48,817 nucleotides of DNA from contig JAGNWK010000011.1 of the NCBI GenBank assembly GCA_017985985.1, forward strand, positions 1 through 48,817. Direction: 5' to 3'. This stretch comes from Oligoflexales bacterium (GTDB lineage: Bacteria > Bdellovibrionota_B > Oligoflexia > Oligoflexales > Bog-1112). This document shows, piece after piece, positions 16,004 to 24,337 of this stretch; within the stretch, counting starts at the first letter, position 1; each line of letters begins with the position of its first letter. The notes beneath the pieces were generated by a model. That model saw only the letters and a list, made by a program, of their open reading frames with translations, did not search any database and was not told where the DNA came from. The position numbers were made by a program, and so were the translations under genes.

Positions 16004-16519
16004 ATGAAAGTTCATTCGCAAAACGAAAAAAGCTCAGCCTCGAAAAAAGTAGAAGAATCTCACGTCGAAATGACGGAAATGGTTCTTCCACAGCACACCA
16101 ATGTGTGTGGCAATGTCTTTGGGGGAGTGCTTCTCTCCTGGATTGATATCGCTGCCGCTATCTGTGCTCAGCGGCACAGTGGAAATGTGGTTGTCACAGC
16201 CTCTATTGATGCTATGAACTTCCTGGCTCCCATCAAGTTGGGCTCGGTTATTAGCATCAAGGCGAGTGTGAATTTTGTAGCTCGATCTAGTTGTGAGGTC
16301 GGGGTCAAGGTCGTAGCCGAAAATCCGCTGGAGAGGACTTTCCATCATACTGCCAGTGCTTACTTGACGATGGTCTGTCTCGACATGCAGGGGAAGCCAA
16401 GTCCCATGCCAGCACTTCTACCTGTGACGGAAGCTGAAAAAAGACGGTATGAAGCCGCTAAGGAGAGACGGCGACATAGGCTGGAGCTTAAAGAACGCCT
16501 CTTGAGTCAAAAATCCTAG
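16004..16519 (+). CDS. Acyl-CoA thioesterase, hotdog fold (YciA/BFIT-like)
   Basis: A 171-residue hotdog protein that hydrolyses acyl-CoA to free acid and CoA. Seen are the core GNVFGGVLLSWIDIAAAI with the catalytic Asp in WID, the helix start HTNVCGN, and VTASIDAMNFLAPIKLGSV. A basic Arg/Lys-rich tail (about residues 145-171) follows the domain. It faces rsmI head-to-head, with the two starts 14 bases apart. A hairpin repeat lies nine bases after the stop. Confidence 0.87.
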   Translation: MKVHSQNEKSSASKKVEESHVEMTEMVLPQHTNVCGNVFGGVLLSWIDIAAAICAQRHSGNVVVTASIDAMNFLAPIKLGSVISIKASVNFVARSSCEVGVKVVAENPLERTFHHTASAYLTMVCLDMQGKPSPMPALLPVTEAEKRRYEAAKERRRHRLELKERLLSQKS

Positions 16520-16527
16520 CACTTTTT

Positions 16528-16554
16528 CTAAAGAGGGCGTTCCCCCCTCTTTAG
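16528..16554. repeat. AAAGAGGG-type hairpin after the thioesterase gene
   Basis: Same structure as 5369-5395: CTAAAGAGGG (16528-16537), loop CGTTCCC, CCCTCTTTAG (16545-16554), nine bases after the stop. A degenerate tail, GATACTCCCCCC and then GGATTCTCCCCCC (to about 16598), follows. It may be the thioesterase transcript end. Confidence 0.8.
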
Positions 16555-16620
16555 GATACTCCCCCCTTTTATGTGGATGAGATAGGATTCTCCCCCCTTT
16601 ATGAGAAGAATGAAAGTTTC

Positions 16621-17838
16621 ATGGATTATCCAAAAATTCGTTTGTTAAAAAAAGAAGATAGAAGATTACGTCAGGGCCACCTCTGGATTTATAGCAATGA
16701 AATTGATTCGAAGATAAGCCCTGTCTCAAAATTCAGTCCGGGTGAGCTGGTTTTGGTAGAAGACGCCAGGGGTCAGGCTGTCGGTTTGGCCTATGTTCAT
16801 CCTCATACCTTGATTGCAGCAAGACTTCTTGAACTTGCCTCAAAACAAGGTGAGTTGAAAAGCATAGACCGACAATTTTTTGTGCAGAAACTGAGTCAGG
16901 CTCTGCAGCTGAGAAATCAGTTTTTTCAGAATAAACCCTTCTATCGCCTTGTTTATGGCGAAGGAGATGGACTACCCGGACTGGTTATAGATCGATTTGG
17001 GGATTTCTTTGTTCTGCAGAGCAGCACAGCTGGGATGGATAAACTTCTACCGCTGGTTGTGGAAGCCTTGATCGAATTATTTGCTCCGCGAGTCATCTTA
17101 GAGCGAAGTGAAGGAGCGACGAGAGAACTTGAAGGTCTCGAAGCTAGAAAAGGCGTTGTCTATGGTGATTTTAAGGAAAATCAGTGGGCACGTTTAGAAG
17201 AGAATCAGACAAGCTTTGAAACGCCTCTGCTTCTAGGGCAGAAGACCGGCTGGTTTTATGATCATAGGATGGCACGGGCTCAGCTAGCTTGTTTTGTGCA
17301 GGGTAAGACCGTCTTGGATGTTTTTTCTTATCTCGGAGCCTGGGGGATCCAGGCCTGTCGTCATGGGGCGAGTAGTGTTCTCTGCACTGATAGCTCGGAG
17401 CTGGCGCTAGAAGGTGTAAGACTAAATGCTGAGCTGAATCATTTTTCTAGCAAGGTCAGTACGGAGAAAGGGGACGCCTTTGACGTTTTAGGTGCTTTGA
17501 ATAGGGAACGTCGCTCGTTTGATGTCATTCTTCTCGATCCACCTGCCTTTATCAAACGGAAGAAAGATTACGAAAATGGACTGCAAGCTTATCTGCGTTG
17601 CAATAGCCTAGCTCTGAAGCTTTTAAAACCAGGAGGTGTACTCGTCTCCTCTTCTTGCTCTTTCCATTTAAAGAAGGATACTTTGCTCAGCACTGTTCAG
17701 AGAGCCGGTCTGGCAAGTGGTTTATCTGCTAAACTAGTCATGGAAAATCAACAGGGGCCTGATCATCCGATTCCGGCCCTCATGCCGGAATTGGCTTATC
17801 TCAAAAGTCTCTTCTTCTCGATGCCTCTTTCTTTTTAA
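16621..17838 (+). CDS. RlmI-like 23S rRNA cytosine-C5 methyltransferase
   Basis: SAM-dependent RNA methyltransferase with an N-terminal PUA domain. The PUA part has RLRQGHLWIYSNEID and SPGELVLVEDARG; the catalytic half has FYDHRMAR, motif I DVFSYLGAWGIQACRHG, motif IV LLDPPAFIKRKKD and the cysteine motif SSSCSFHL. ATG 16621 gives 405 residues, the RlmI length. The frame runs 16 codons further upstream through repeat-derived CTCCCCCC sequence, which I exclude. The TAA stop lies inside the next hairpin repeat. E. coli RlmI makes m5C1962; the target here is inferred. Confidence 0.9.
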   Translation: MDYPKIRLLKKEDRRLRQGHLWIYSNEIDSKISPVSKFSPGELVLVEDARGQAVGLAYVHPHTLIAARLLELASKQGELKSIDRQFFVQKLSQALQLRNQFFQNKPFYRLVYGEGDGLPGLVIDRFGDFFVLQSSTAGMDKLLPLVVEALIELFAPRVILERSEGATRELEGLEARKGVVYGDFKENQWARLEENQTSFETPLLLGQKTGWFYDHRMARAQLACFVQGKTVLDVFSYLGAWGIQACRHGASSVLCTDSSELALEGVRLNAELNHFSSKVSTEKGDAFDVLGALNRERRSFDVILLDPPAFIKRKKDYENGLQAYLRCNSLALKLLKPGGVLVSSSCSFHLKKDTLLSTVQRAGLASGLSAKLVMENQQGPDHPIPALMPELAYLKSLFFSMPLSF

Positions 17839-17862
17839 AGAGGGCGTTCCCCCCTCTTTAAA
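17834..17862. repeat. AAAGAGGG-type hairpin overlapping the RlmI-like stop
   Basis: An 11-bp stem, TTTAAAGAGGG (17834-17844) and CCCTCTTTAAA (17852-17862), with the same CGTTCCC loop. The TAA stop of the methyltransferase (17836-17838) is part of the left arm, so the element supplies the stop codon. Confidence 0.82.
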
Positions 17863-17949
17863 TCTTCCCCCCCCTGATAGTTGTTGATATAACTATCTAA
17901 ATTTATTTATATAATAGCTTATCTTGACGGGCTGTGTCCCCCGATTGCT

Positions 17950-17996
17950 GTCATCACCACGCTGAAGGCCGAGGAACGAGGCCGTTAGGTGATCTC
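17950..17996. repeat. GATCACC element, half copy, upstream of the BCCT gene
   Basis: GTCATCACCACGCTGAAGGC through to GGCCGTTAGGTGATCTC. Its reverse complement matches the left arm of the element in bioA (6137-6191), lacking only the eight bases TGACCGCC and differing at a few positions. Only one arm is present, so this is a solo half. It ends 43 bases before the transporter start. Confidence 0.8.
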
Positions 17997-18038
17997 GTGC
18001 AGCAAGGACTCACTACTTTGTAAGTGTGGAGATCTTTC

Positions 18039-19580
18039 ATGGTGCAAATGTCCAAGGTCGTTGCGCAGTCGAAGATTTCAAAACCAGTGTTTTTAGGTTC
18101 AGCTGGATTTGTGATCATTTGCACCGTTTTTGCCGCCTGGTCTGGGACGGAGCTAGCCCCCATAGCCCAAAATGCACAGAATACGCTCAGTCACATCTTT
18201 GGCTGGTCCTATACCCTGCTGATTGCTCTTCTCTTACCTTTCGTTTTGTGGCTTGGGCTGGGGCGTTTCTCAAACGTAAAACTTGGCCCGGATGAGGCTC
18301 ATCCTGACTTTAGTTTCAGATCGTGGCTATCCATGCTGTTTGCTGCAGGTATGGGTATCGGGCTGATGTTTTATAGTGTGGCTGAACCCATTCTCCATTT
18401 TAATTTCCCAACTGTTGGAGATCCCCGAACCATAGCGGCTGCAAAACAGGCTATGAATATTTGCTTTGTGCATTGGGGGCTGAACGCCTGGGCCATCTAC
18501 GCCATTGTCGGGCTTAGTCTCGCTTATTTTTCTTTTCGACTTAAACTCCCCTTGACCATGCGCTCCATGCTCTGGCCTCTGCTCGGTACGCGGATATATG
18601 GCTGGATTGGGAATGTGGTCGATGCTTCAGCTGTGATTGCCTCTGTCTTCGGGGTTGCTACATCTCTGGCTCTAGGAACTATGCAAGTCACGACAGGACT
18701 GCATCAGCTCTTCCAAGTTCCCGAGTCTATTTTTACGCACATTCTTTTTATCTCCGGTGTGGCAAGTCTGACTGTTCTGTCGATAGTGGCAGGTCTCGAG
18801 CGAGGGATTCGTTGGATTGCAGGGATGAACAGTTTTTTAGGCTTAACTCTTGTCGGCTTTGTGCTGAGTGTCGGTCCCACTTTATTTATCTTGCGAGGGA
18901 CTATCGAGAGTCTCGGATATTATCTTCAGCATTTACCGGAGACGATGTTTTGGACAGATACTTATCGTTCGACAGCATGGCAAAATAAATGGACGGTGTT
19001 TTATTGGGCCTGGTGGATAACATGGGCGCCTTTTGTGGGTATGTTTATTGCTCGTATTTCACGTGGACGGACCCTCCGGGAATTTGTGTTAGGAGTTCTT
19101 GTTGTTCCCAGTCTTTTGACGCTATTTTGGTTTTCTGTTTTTGGACACACAGCTTTATGGATCGAATTATTTGGATCTGGTGGACTGAGTGAGGCTGTTC
19201 AGAACAACACAGCTACGGCCTTATTTTTAATGCTCAAGCAGTTCCCATGGAGCGCCTTAAGCTCTCTACTTTCTATGTTTGTCGTCCTTACTTTTTTTAT
19301 AACGTCGTCTAATTCAGGGGCTTTGGTGGCAGCTATGCTGAGTACTTCGGGAAATCCTACTCCCCCTTTATGGCAACGTGTGTTCTGGACACTGGCGCAA
19401 GGAACAGTCGCTGCTATACTCCTAGCCTGTGGGGGTATCTCTGCACTTCAAGCCGGTTCTGTGTGTGCCGCTTTACCGCTTTCACTTCTACTCGTTTTTG
19501 TCTGCATAGGTATGGTTAAAGAACTGTACCGATCGCATGTTTCACCTGAACTCATGGTCGATTACAGTGCTGGGAAATGA
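18039..19580 (+). CDS. BCCT-family betaine/carnitine/choline transporter
   Basis: Sodium- or proton-driven importer of quaternary ammonium compounds with twelve predicted membrane helices. Family hallmarks are GMGIGLMFYSVAEPILHF, the substrate-box region with NVVDASAVIASVFGVATSLALG, and the signature FYWAWWITWAPFVGMFIARISRG. It is 513 residues from ATG 18039 (GTGGAG seven bases upstream), with short termini and no long regulatory tail, so it is more likely an uptake carrier than a BetP-type osmosensor. The Rieske oxygenase and reductase genes downstream suggest that uptake feeds catabolism. Confidence 0.93.
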   Translation: MVQMSKVVAQSKISKPVFLGSAGFVIICTVFAAWSGTELAPIAQNAQNTLSHIFGWSYTLLIALLLPFVLWLGLGRFSNVKLGPDEAHPDFSFRSWLSMLFAAGMGIGLMFYSVAEPILHFNFPTVGDPRTIAAAKQAMNICFVHWGLNAWAIYAIVGLSLAYFSFRLKLPLTMRSMLWPLLGTRIYGWIGNVVDASAVIASVFGVATSLALGTMQVTTGLHQLFQVPESIFTHILFISGVASLTVLSIVAGLERGIRWIAGMNSFLGLTLVGFVLSVGPTLFILRGTIESLGYYLQHLPETMFWTDTYRSTAWQNKWTVFYWAWWITWAPFVGMFIARISRGRTLREFVLGVLVVPSLLTLFWFSVFGHTALWIELFGSGGLSEAVQNNTATALFLMLKQFPWSALSSLLSMFVVLTFFITSSNSGALVAAMLSTSGNPTPPLWQRVFWTLAQGTVAAILLACGGISALQAGSVCAALPLSLLLVFVCIGMVKELYRSHVSPELMVDYSAGK

Positions 19581-19664
19581 GTCTCATCGACTCCTTCTTT
19601 TTGCAGAGGTCTAGAATTCAATTCTATAACGCAGAATGGACGAGGTGAAGTCTACTTTGCAGCT

Positions 19665-20150
19665 ATGTCCATATCTGGGGAAAGACTTGAAAGTCCGAGA
19701 GCACTAAGCACTAAAATTATTGTTCGGGATGGATCTATTACCGTTGAATATGATGATGTTTATCCAGTAATGGACTCTTCGTCGCACTTGACGATATCGG
19801 CTCGCATAACATTTGGTAACAAAGTTGAGCAAAAGTTTTCCTATACTTCAAGAAGTGGGCTGGGACTAAGCTCTTCATCGAATGAGAAGCAACTAAGTCT
19901 TACAAATTCCTTAAACTACGATGCAAGAAATATATTCTTTTCTTTAACTAAACTTCAGTTAAGCTTACCAGAAGATAAAAGAGGTCAGTTTTTGAAAGGT
20001 GCTTATGACCTAAGTAGTGATGTTGTCAGTGCAGAGCATGCAGAAGGTTTTATTTTAAGTTTAGAAAATTCAAGCTTAAAACTGGTGCAAGCTATAACGT
20101 TAAGACTTAATGATAGTGCAGCTTTTATTTTGAAGGAACCAGGTTTGTAA
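19665..20150 (+). CDS. Hypothetical protein, probably 5'-truncated
   Basis: Not recognised. The 161-residue AT-rich frame has a beta-strand-rich look with alternating polar and hydrophobic residues (KIIVRDGSITVEYDDVYPV, SSHLTISARITFGNKVEQ). There is no ribosome site or signal peptide. The frame extends upstream, without a start codon, to the BCCT stop, and reads protein-like there (GLEFNSITQNGRGEVYFAA). That suggests the 5' part of a larger gene was lost. Base composition is more AT-rich than the adjacent transporter gene. Confidence 0.45.
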   Translation: MSISGERLESPRALSTKIIVRDGSITVEYDDVYPVMDSSSHLTISARITFGNKVEQKFSYTSRSGLGLSSSSNEKQLSLTNSLNYDARNIFFSLTKLQLSLPEDKRGQFLKGAYDLSSDVVSAEHAEGFILSLENSSLKLVQAITLRLNDSAAFILKEPGL

Positions 20151-20160
20151 TCTGAATACT

Positions 20161-20526
20161 CTACGGTGCTGTTACAGATAGGTGAAACTTGACACAAAGA
20201 GCTTGAAGACGTTTGTCCAAGGTCCAAATTTTCCCTTTAGACAAACGGGCTGATACGAGTAGGTTGGCGTCGACCCAGCCTATACCTTTCCCATAAATTT
20301 TTTCTTTATCTATAAATCCCATCACCTCATCATGGGATGCCTGGGAACAAGTGGGCAAGAGGCTTAAGAGAGTCAAGAACTCTTCTCTGTTTTTCATACT
20401 GCCACAGGCTAATTCTCCGATAATAAAAGGATGAATCAACAGATTGTTATCTTGAAGGAGGTTTACTAAGCCTGTATTCATTTTTTTTAAGTGAGCAATC
20501 CAAACAGAACTATCTACAATAATCAT
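20161..20526 (-). CDS. vapC: VapC-type PIN-domain toxin
   Basis: A 121-residue PIN-domain ribonuclease toxin. The four acidic metal ligands are Asp5 (IIVDSSVWI), Glu38 (IIGELACG), Asp86 (GWVDANLL) and Asp104 (WTLDKRL). It starts directly after the antitoxin stop (TGA then ATG), so the two are co-translated. Closest in pattern to VapC toxins that cut tRNA or 23S rRNA; the exact target cannot be told. All active-site residues are intact. Confidence 0.92.
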   Translation of the reverse strand: MIIVDSSVWIAHLKKMNTGLVNLLQDNNLLIHPFIIGELACGSMKNREEFLTLLSLLPTCSQASHDEVMGFIDKEKIYGKGIGWVDANLLVSARLSKGKIWTLDKRLQALCVKFHLSVTAP

Positions 20527-20718
20527 TCATCGACTCCTTCGCCTACTAGGGGCTTTCACCGTCTTATCAGATCCCCCCAGAGCTATAAGTCGTTGTCTTG
20601 CCAATTGGGCTATCAGTGCTTCCAGTCCTGCATGGACTAGGGCTGTTTTCTCCTTTATCGAGGATAATTCCATTGCTTTTTTAACTAAACTATCTTTAAG
20701 AATCAAAGTGGTACGCAT
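20527..20718 (-). CDS. vapB: VapB-type antitoxin
   Basis: A 63-residue ribbon-helix-helix antitoxin: MRTTLILKDSLVKKAMELS forms the DNA-binding strand and first helix, KEKTALVHAGLEALIAQLAR the second, and ALGGSDKTVKAPSRRRSR is the Arg-rich tail expected to block VapC. ATG 20718 is chosen because the family starts here; 15 extra upstream codons are not family-like. It abuts vapC with no gap. A 19-base palindrome upstream is a likely autoregulatory site. Confidence 0.9.
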   Translation of the reverse strand: MRTTLILKDSLVKKAMELSSIKEKTALVHAGLEALIAQLARQRLIALGGSDKTVKAPSRRRSR

Positions 20719-20745
20719 AAGGTTCCTCTTAAACATGCATATTCG

Positions 20746-20764
20746 TATGTATGAATGATACATA
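20746..20764. promoter_or_regulatory. Probable VapBC operator palindrome
   Basis: TATGTAT, five bases (GAATG), ATACATA: a perfect 7-bp inverted repeat 28 bases before the vapB start. VapB-VapC complexes commonly bind such sites and repress their own promoter. The surrounding sequence is AT-rich and would overlap a promoter. Confidence 0.55.
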
Positions 20765-20813
20765 TTATAGAGGAGTCTGTCAAAGGGCGTTATGGAGAGG
20801 GAATGGCCTATTT

Positions 20814-21899
20814 TTAACAGGACATCTCAAGGGCGACATGGCTGAGGGGACGACTGCAGCATGGTAGGATGAAGCCTTTTTCAATGTCTTTTGGACGTAT
20901 ACCACCTTGATGTAGCATGTCGACCGAACCGGAGATTTTCTTCGTTCTGCAGGCTCCGCAAATACCTTTTTGGCAGGAGAAGGAGATCGGTATCCCTGCA
21001 TTGCGTATGGCACTGAGTAGGGTCTGGTCTGTTGAGCAAGATATGGTTTTACTGATCTTCGGAAAGGATACAGAGAAGGTTTGTTGATGATTTGAGGGAT
21101 TTTCTTGCTGAGGAGGAGGGCCACTCACTCCAAAACTTTCCTCATGATAGCGTTCTATGGGATGTCCCAAGGCTGCCAGAATATCTCGTATCTTAGCCAT
21201 GTATGCGGTGGGACCACAGCAGAACACTTCACGTTGTTCTAGATCGGGGACCAGCCTGTGTAGGACGTCTGTATTGACGTACCCAGTGAGTCCACTCCAG
21301 GCTCGTTGTTCATCCATTTTGTCACAGAGGTAGCGCACCTCAAAGTGAGGGTGTTGACGAGATAAGAAATCGATTTCATTTCGAAAAATGATGTCCTCTG
21401 GCGATCGTGCAGAGTGGATGAAAAGAACATCATGGTCTAATCTCAAGTCACAGATATAGCGGCTCATAGACATCAGGGGAGTAATCCCACTTCCTCCTGA
21501 TAAAAAGACATATCGATCATGAGGAGCGTGGACAAAAGAAAAATCTCCTCCCGGTGCACTTGCATTCAGAAACATACCAGGTCGTAATGTTTTATGCAGA
21601 TGAGAAGACATCAGACCCTGTGATTGTCGTTTGACCGTTATCGAAGCAAGATCTGGGCGTGAGGGAGATGAGGATAAGGTGTAGATTCGTTCTAAAGGAG
21701 CGGCTTCTCCTGCGATGCCGATAGATATCCACTGTCCTGGTAAATAGGAAAAGCTGGAAGCTGTACTGGGTCGCAGGAAAAAAGTTTTGACGTCAGATGT
21801 TTCATCACGAACACCTGTACAGACGAGAGAAGACGGACCGCCCTGCCAAATATTTTGAAAAGGGACCTTCTTTAGATCTGTGCCTACTTGAGTGGACAT
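20814..21899 (-). CDS. Flavin/2Fe-2S reductase partner of the Rieske oxygenase (GbcB-like)
   Basis: A 361-residue electron-transfer protein passing electrons from NAD(P)H to an oxygenase. Domains in order: FAD-binding barrel with ERIYTLSSSP (70-79), NAD-binding domain with LSGGSGITPLMSMSR (133-147) and the FCCGPTAYM end motif, then a C-terminal plant-type ferredoxin with Cys309-x4-Cys314-x2-Cys317 and Cys347/348. This order is that of GbcB, CntB and similar quaternary-amine oxygenase reductases. GAGGAGAGG precedes the ATG. Its likely partner at 24291 is 2.4 kb upstream on the same strand, now split off by repeats, a toxin-antitoxin pair and a pseudogene. Confidence 0.87.
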   Translation of the reverse strand: MSTQVGTDLKKVPFQNIWQGGPSSLVCTGVRDETSDVKTFFLRPSTASSFSYLPGQWISIGIAGEAAPLERIYTLSSSPSRPDLASITVKRQSQGLMSSHLHKTLRPGMFLNASAPGGDFSFVHAPHDRYVFLSGGSGITPLMSMSRYICDLRLDHDVLFIHSARSPEDIIFRNEIDFLSRQHPHFEVRYLCDKMDEQRAWSGLTGYVNTDVLHRLVPDLEQREVFCCGPTAYMAKIRDILAALGHPIERYHEESFGVSGPPPQQENPSNHQQTFSVSFPKISKTISCSTDQTLLSAIRNAGIPISFSCQKGICGACRTKKISGSVDMLHQGGIRPKDIEKGFILPCCSRPLSHVALEMSC

Positions 21900-22328
21900 A
21901 TCCTCTCCTCATACGGATGACTGAGCTTACCCAGGATATTCTCGGCTTCGCTTCAACCTGTGGGTCATTGCGAGAGCTGTCTTCCCCGTCATTGTGAGGA
22001 GCCTAGGCGACGAAGCAATCTAGCCTTTACACGGAGATTGCTTCGCTGCGCTCGCAATGACGAGGTTCTGTCATGATGTACACTCTTTGCTATACCCAGC
22101 ATAGTCCTTTCTCACAAAAGCTGGTTTGGTGGTTATTACGTAAAATACTGGATAAGTTATGAAACCGAAATTGGAGAAAGAGACTTTCTAACTTTTGTTT
22201 TAACTTTTTTGTAATTGGGGAATGGTCTCTCTGTCCCTAAATCATGCCCCAGATGAGTATCCTTGTCACGCATCTCGAATAGCCTCACATGTTAGTAGGG
22301 ATGGTTTCCTTTGTTCTTAGATTTTTTC
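21900..22328. other. Intergenic region with a repeat and no gene
   Basis: Between the reductase start and the hepT stop. It holds the CGTCATTGCGAGG element (21987-22062) and a lone TCATTGCGAGAGC fragment (21964-21976). From 22063 to 22328 I see AT-rich sequence without a coding frame or a clear hairpin. Confidence 0.6.
21987..22062. repeat. CGTCATTGCGAGG palindromic element, second copy
   Basis: Left arm CGTCATTGTGAGGAGCCTAG...GACGAAGCAAT and right arm ATTGCTTCGCTGCGCTCGCA...GACG (22037-22062) around TCTAGCCTTTACACGGAG. Nearly identical to 10700-10776, including the loop. Confidence 0.85.
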
Positions 22329-22700
22329 TCAAATTATAGAGCTTACAACGGCTTCTATTGCCGATACATAACGATCTTGAATCCGCAAAAAGATCTGATG
22401 AGCAAGAGTCTCATTGTATGTATGACAAGTAAGATTACGATCCTCGATCATGGAAAGAAAAAGTTTTTCATCTGTTACAATATGTAATTGAAAAGCTGCT
22501 TTAAACGCACTGCGAGGTGAAGGGGCAGAAAGTCCTTCCTCTTCAGCTTTTTCCTTCAAAGCCTTCCATAACAATTCGTAGGTAAACTCAAAGGCTTGAA
22601 TAACACCCGCTTGTTCTAGCTCTGAAAGATTTTTCTTCTCAAGAAATTTTCTCAGTTTGGCTGCGGCCTTTTGTAAATTATTTTTTGTCTTTTCTTTCAT
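22329..22700 (-). CDS. hepT: HEPN-domain toxin HepT
   Basis: A 123-residue all-helical HEPN protein. The RNase and modification motif R-x4-H-x-Y is complete at Arg88, His93 and Tyr95 (RNLTCHTY). FEFTYELLWKALK near residue 37 is typical of the HI0074/HepT branch. In studied MntA-HepT pairs (type VII) the toxin is an RNase inactivated when the antitoxin adds AMP to the motif tyrosine. The ATG overlaps the end of mntA by 23 bases, so the two are translationally coupled. Confidence 0.87.
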   Translation of the reverse strand: MKEKTKNNLQKAAAKLRKFLEKKNLSELEQAGVIQAFEFTYELLWKALKEKAEEEGLSAPSPRSAFKAAFQLHIVTDEKLFLSMIEDRNLTCHTYNETLAHQIFLRIQDRYVSAIEAVVSSII

Positions 22701-23019
22701 ATAATATGATCCCTTCTTTTCGAATGGCAGCCATAAGTTCTGAGGAAGCTTCACGCATATTAACAAGATCAAATGAAGCAAGCGTAGGAATGTCCTCTTC
22801 CATCGTCGTACAAAAATGTCCCCATTCTGCATCACTGGTAGGAGGAAAATCAAAAGCAAGATCAAAGTCAGATGTGCTTTGGTGATCTCCCCTAGCTCGT
22901 GAACCAAAAATTATAATTTTTTGAGGATGAAGAAGTTGTTCAGCAAGATCAATGATTTTTGCAAAAAATGGATATTTTTTTATAAAACTCTTAGCTAACG
23001 TCATACTTGATCTTTTCAT
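22678..23019 (-). CDS. mntA: MntA-type minimal nucleotidyltransferase antitoxin
   Basis: A 113-residue minimal nucleotidyltransferase. The catalytic signature GS-x10-D-x-D is exact: Gly39-Ser40 in IIFGSRARGD and Asp51/Asp53 in SDFDLAF; a third acid is likely in SFDLVN. ATG 23019 has GAGAG six bases upstream; a TTG four codons earlier is less likely. It transfers AMP to the Tyr of HepT in the characterised system. It lies between the remnant threonine aldolase gene and the reductase gene. Confidence 0.87.
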   Translation of the reverse strand: MKRSSMTLAKSFIKKYPFFAKIIDLAEQLLHPQKIIIFGSRARGDHQSTSDFDLAFDFPPTSDAEWGHFCTTMEEDIPTLASFDLVNMREASSELMAAIRKEGIILYERKDKK

Positions 23020-23120
23020 AACTGCTCTCAAATAAACTATTGTCAGAATATTAACCTTTAATCCTCACTTAAACAAGAATCTTGATATATTTAAAATGGG
23101 AGAAAGGGATCTCATCAGTT

Positions 23121-23752
23121 GCCCCCGTCACTCGACTCGTCTGCATAGAAGACACAACGAATCGTGGGGCGGAGCTATTTATGATTTTGCTGAGATAGAG
23201 AGGATGAAAGAGGTCTGCCAAAAACATCAACTAGCCTTTCATCTCGATGGGGCGCGTGTGTTCAATGCCCTAGTAGAAACACGAAAGAATTACAAGGAGT
23301 ACGCCAAGCATTTTGATACCATCTCTATTTGTCTTTCTAAAGGTTTGGGTGCACCCGTTGGGTCTGCTCTCATCGGAAGTGCTGAGGATATCCATCGAGC
23401 ACAACGATTACGGAAATTGATGGGTGGTGGCATGAGACAGGCAGGACATCTTGCCGCAGCTGGTATCTATGCTTTGCATCATCACGTAGAACGTCTTAAA
23501 GACGATCATAGGAGAGCAAAAGACATCGAAAAGATACTTGAGCCCTTAGCCTATGTCGAAGAGATATTGCCAGTCGATACGAACATCATTATCTTTCAAG
23601 TTCACAAAAATTATCCAGTCGATCATCTCATTCAGAACTTGAAAGATCTTGGCGTGCTTGCCATTAAATTCGGTCCGTATTCAGTACGAATGGTGACACA
23701 TGTGGGAATTACGGACAGCATGATCGAAAGACTTGGTGAGATTCTAGACTAG
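23121..23752 (+). pseudogene. Remnant of low-specificity L-threonine aldolase
   Basis: The 3' part of a PLP enzyme splitting threonine into glycine and acetaldehyde. The sequence from GGAIYDFAEIERM to the end is clear, with HLDGARVFNA, the Schiff-base lysine in CLSKGLGAPVGS and MGGGMRQAGHLAAAGIYAL. The preceding conserved piece, APVTRLVCIEDTTNR, is present but one frame away (23121-23165). The run of four G at 23166-23169 needs a fifth to join them. Before about 23121 the family-like sequence ends: some 130 N-terminal residues are missing and intergenic AT-rich DNA begins. So the gene is both 5'-deleted and frameshifted, and a 218-residue frame from 23096 would be a fragment. Confidence 0.85.
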
Positions 23753-24290
23753 CAAGTTCATCTCAAACGCAGTGAAACAAGCAAAGATCTGCTATCCCAG
23801 AGGGAGCCTACTCTTGATTCGCAAGGGGCAGAGGAACAGTTCTGTCGGTCAGATCTTTGTTTATGATCAAACCACTTATCCTTAGAATCTTTTTCTGGGG
23901 AACCAGCTGCCCCTCCGGTGCTAAAGTTTGCCCAGACCCCTCCTTGCCATTCTATGATGGGGCCCCTCCTTGCGTCTAAGTTCAAAAGACCTGAACCGCT
24001 CACTTTAGGGGTGTAGTCGTGGCGGTGCGGTCTTTACATCCTGTATAGGCCTCCTCGGAGCACTATCGGGTCTGCGTGTGGTATTAGGATCTAATTCTTT
24101 TTGTTCTTGGAAGTCGTTCTTTGATGCCGCCCTCATGACGAGCTTTTTCTTATCGAGGACGATAGCAAATTTCCATATTCTTGCGAGGGTGGTCATGGTA
24201 GATGCGCTTACTGATTCAAAATCACGACTATTCGGGTCAACGTTGGGGAGAAAAAGATAAAGAAATCTCGGTGTATTGTAAATCTGATCA
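23753..24290. other. Gap between the aldolase remnant and the Rieske gene
   Basis: Contains one GGGGAACC repeat copy (23895-23947) and, on the minus strand, an uncertain 110-codon frame (24005-24337). No RNA gene or clear terminator is seen. The composition and repeat content suggest decayed accessory DNA. Confidence 0.5.
23895..23947. repeat. GGGGAACC...GTTTGCCC intergenic element
   Basis: CTGGGGAACCAGCTGCCCCT, then GTTTGCCCAGACCCCTCCTTGC. A diverged member of the family seen at 14518 and 35270. Confidence 0.72.
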
Positions 24291-24337
24291 TTATTGAAGA
24301 CTGGCTTGACGAACATACCAGTCGACAAAATTGACAA
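24005..24337 (-). CDS. Uncertain 110-residue frame downstream of the Rieske gene
   Basis: Not recognised. It starts within the last 47 bases of the oxygenase gene in another frame and has no ribosome site of its own. The stretch MTTLARIWKFAIVLDKKK followed by a charged Lys/Asp/Gln-rich, then Pro/Arg-rich tail looks more protein-like than the neighbouring noncoding DNA. It could be the 3' remnant of a lost gene or a coupled small protein. I lean to a remnant. Confidence 0.25.
   Translation of the reverse strand: MSILSTGMFVKPVFNNDQIYNTPRFLYLFLPNVDPNSRDFESVSASTMTTLARIWKFAIVLDKKKLVMRAASKNDFQEQKELDPNTTRRPDSAPRRPIQDVKTAPPRLHP

Noticed and set aside
23758..24003. 81-codon minus-strand frame
   Set aside because: It reads through a dispersed repeat and has no ribosome site or family-like sequence.
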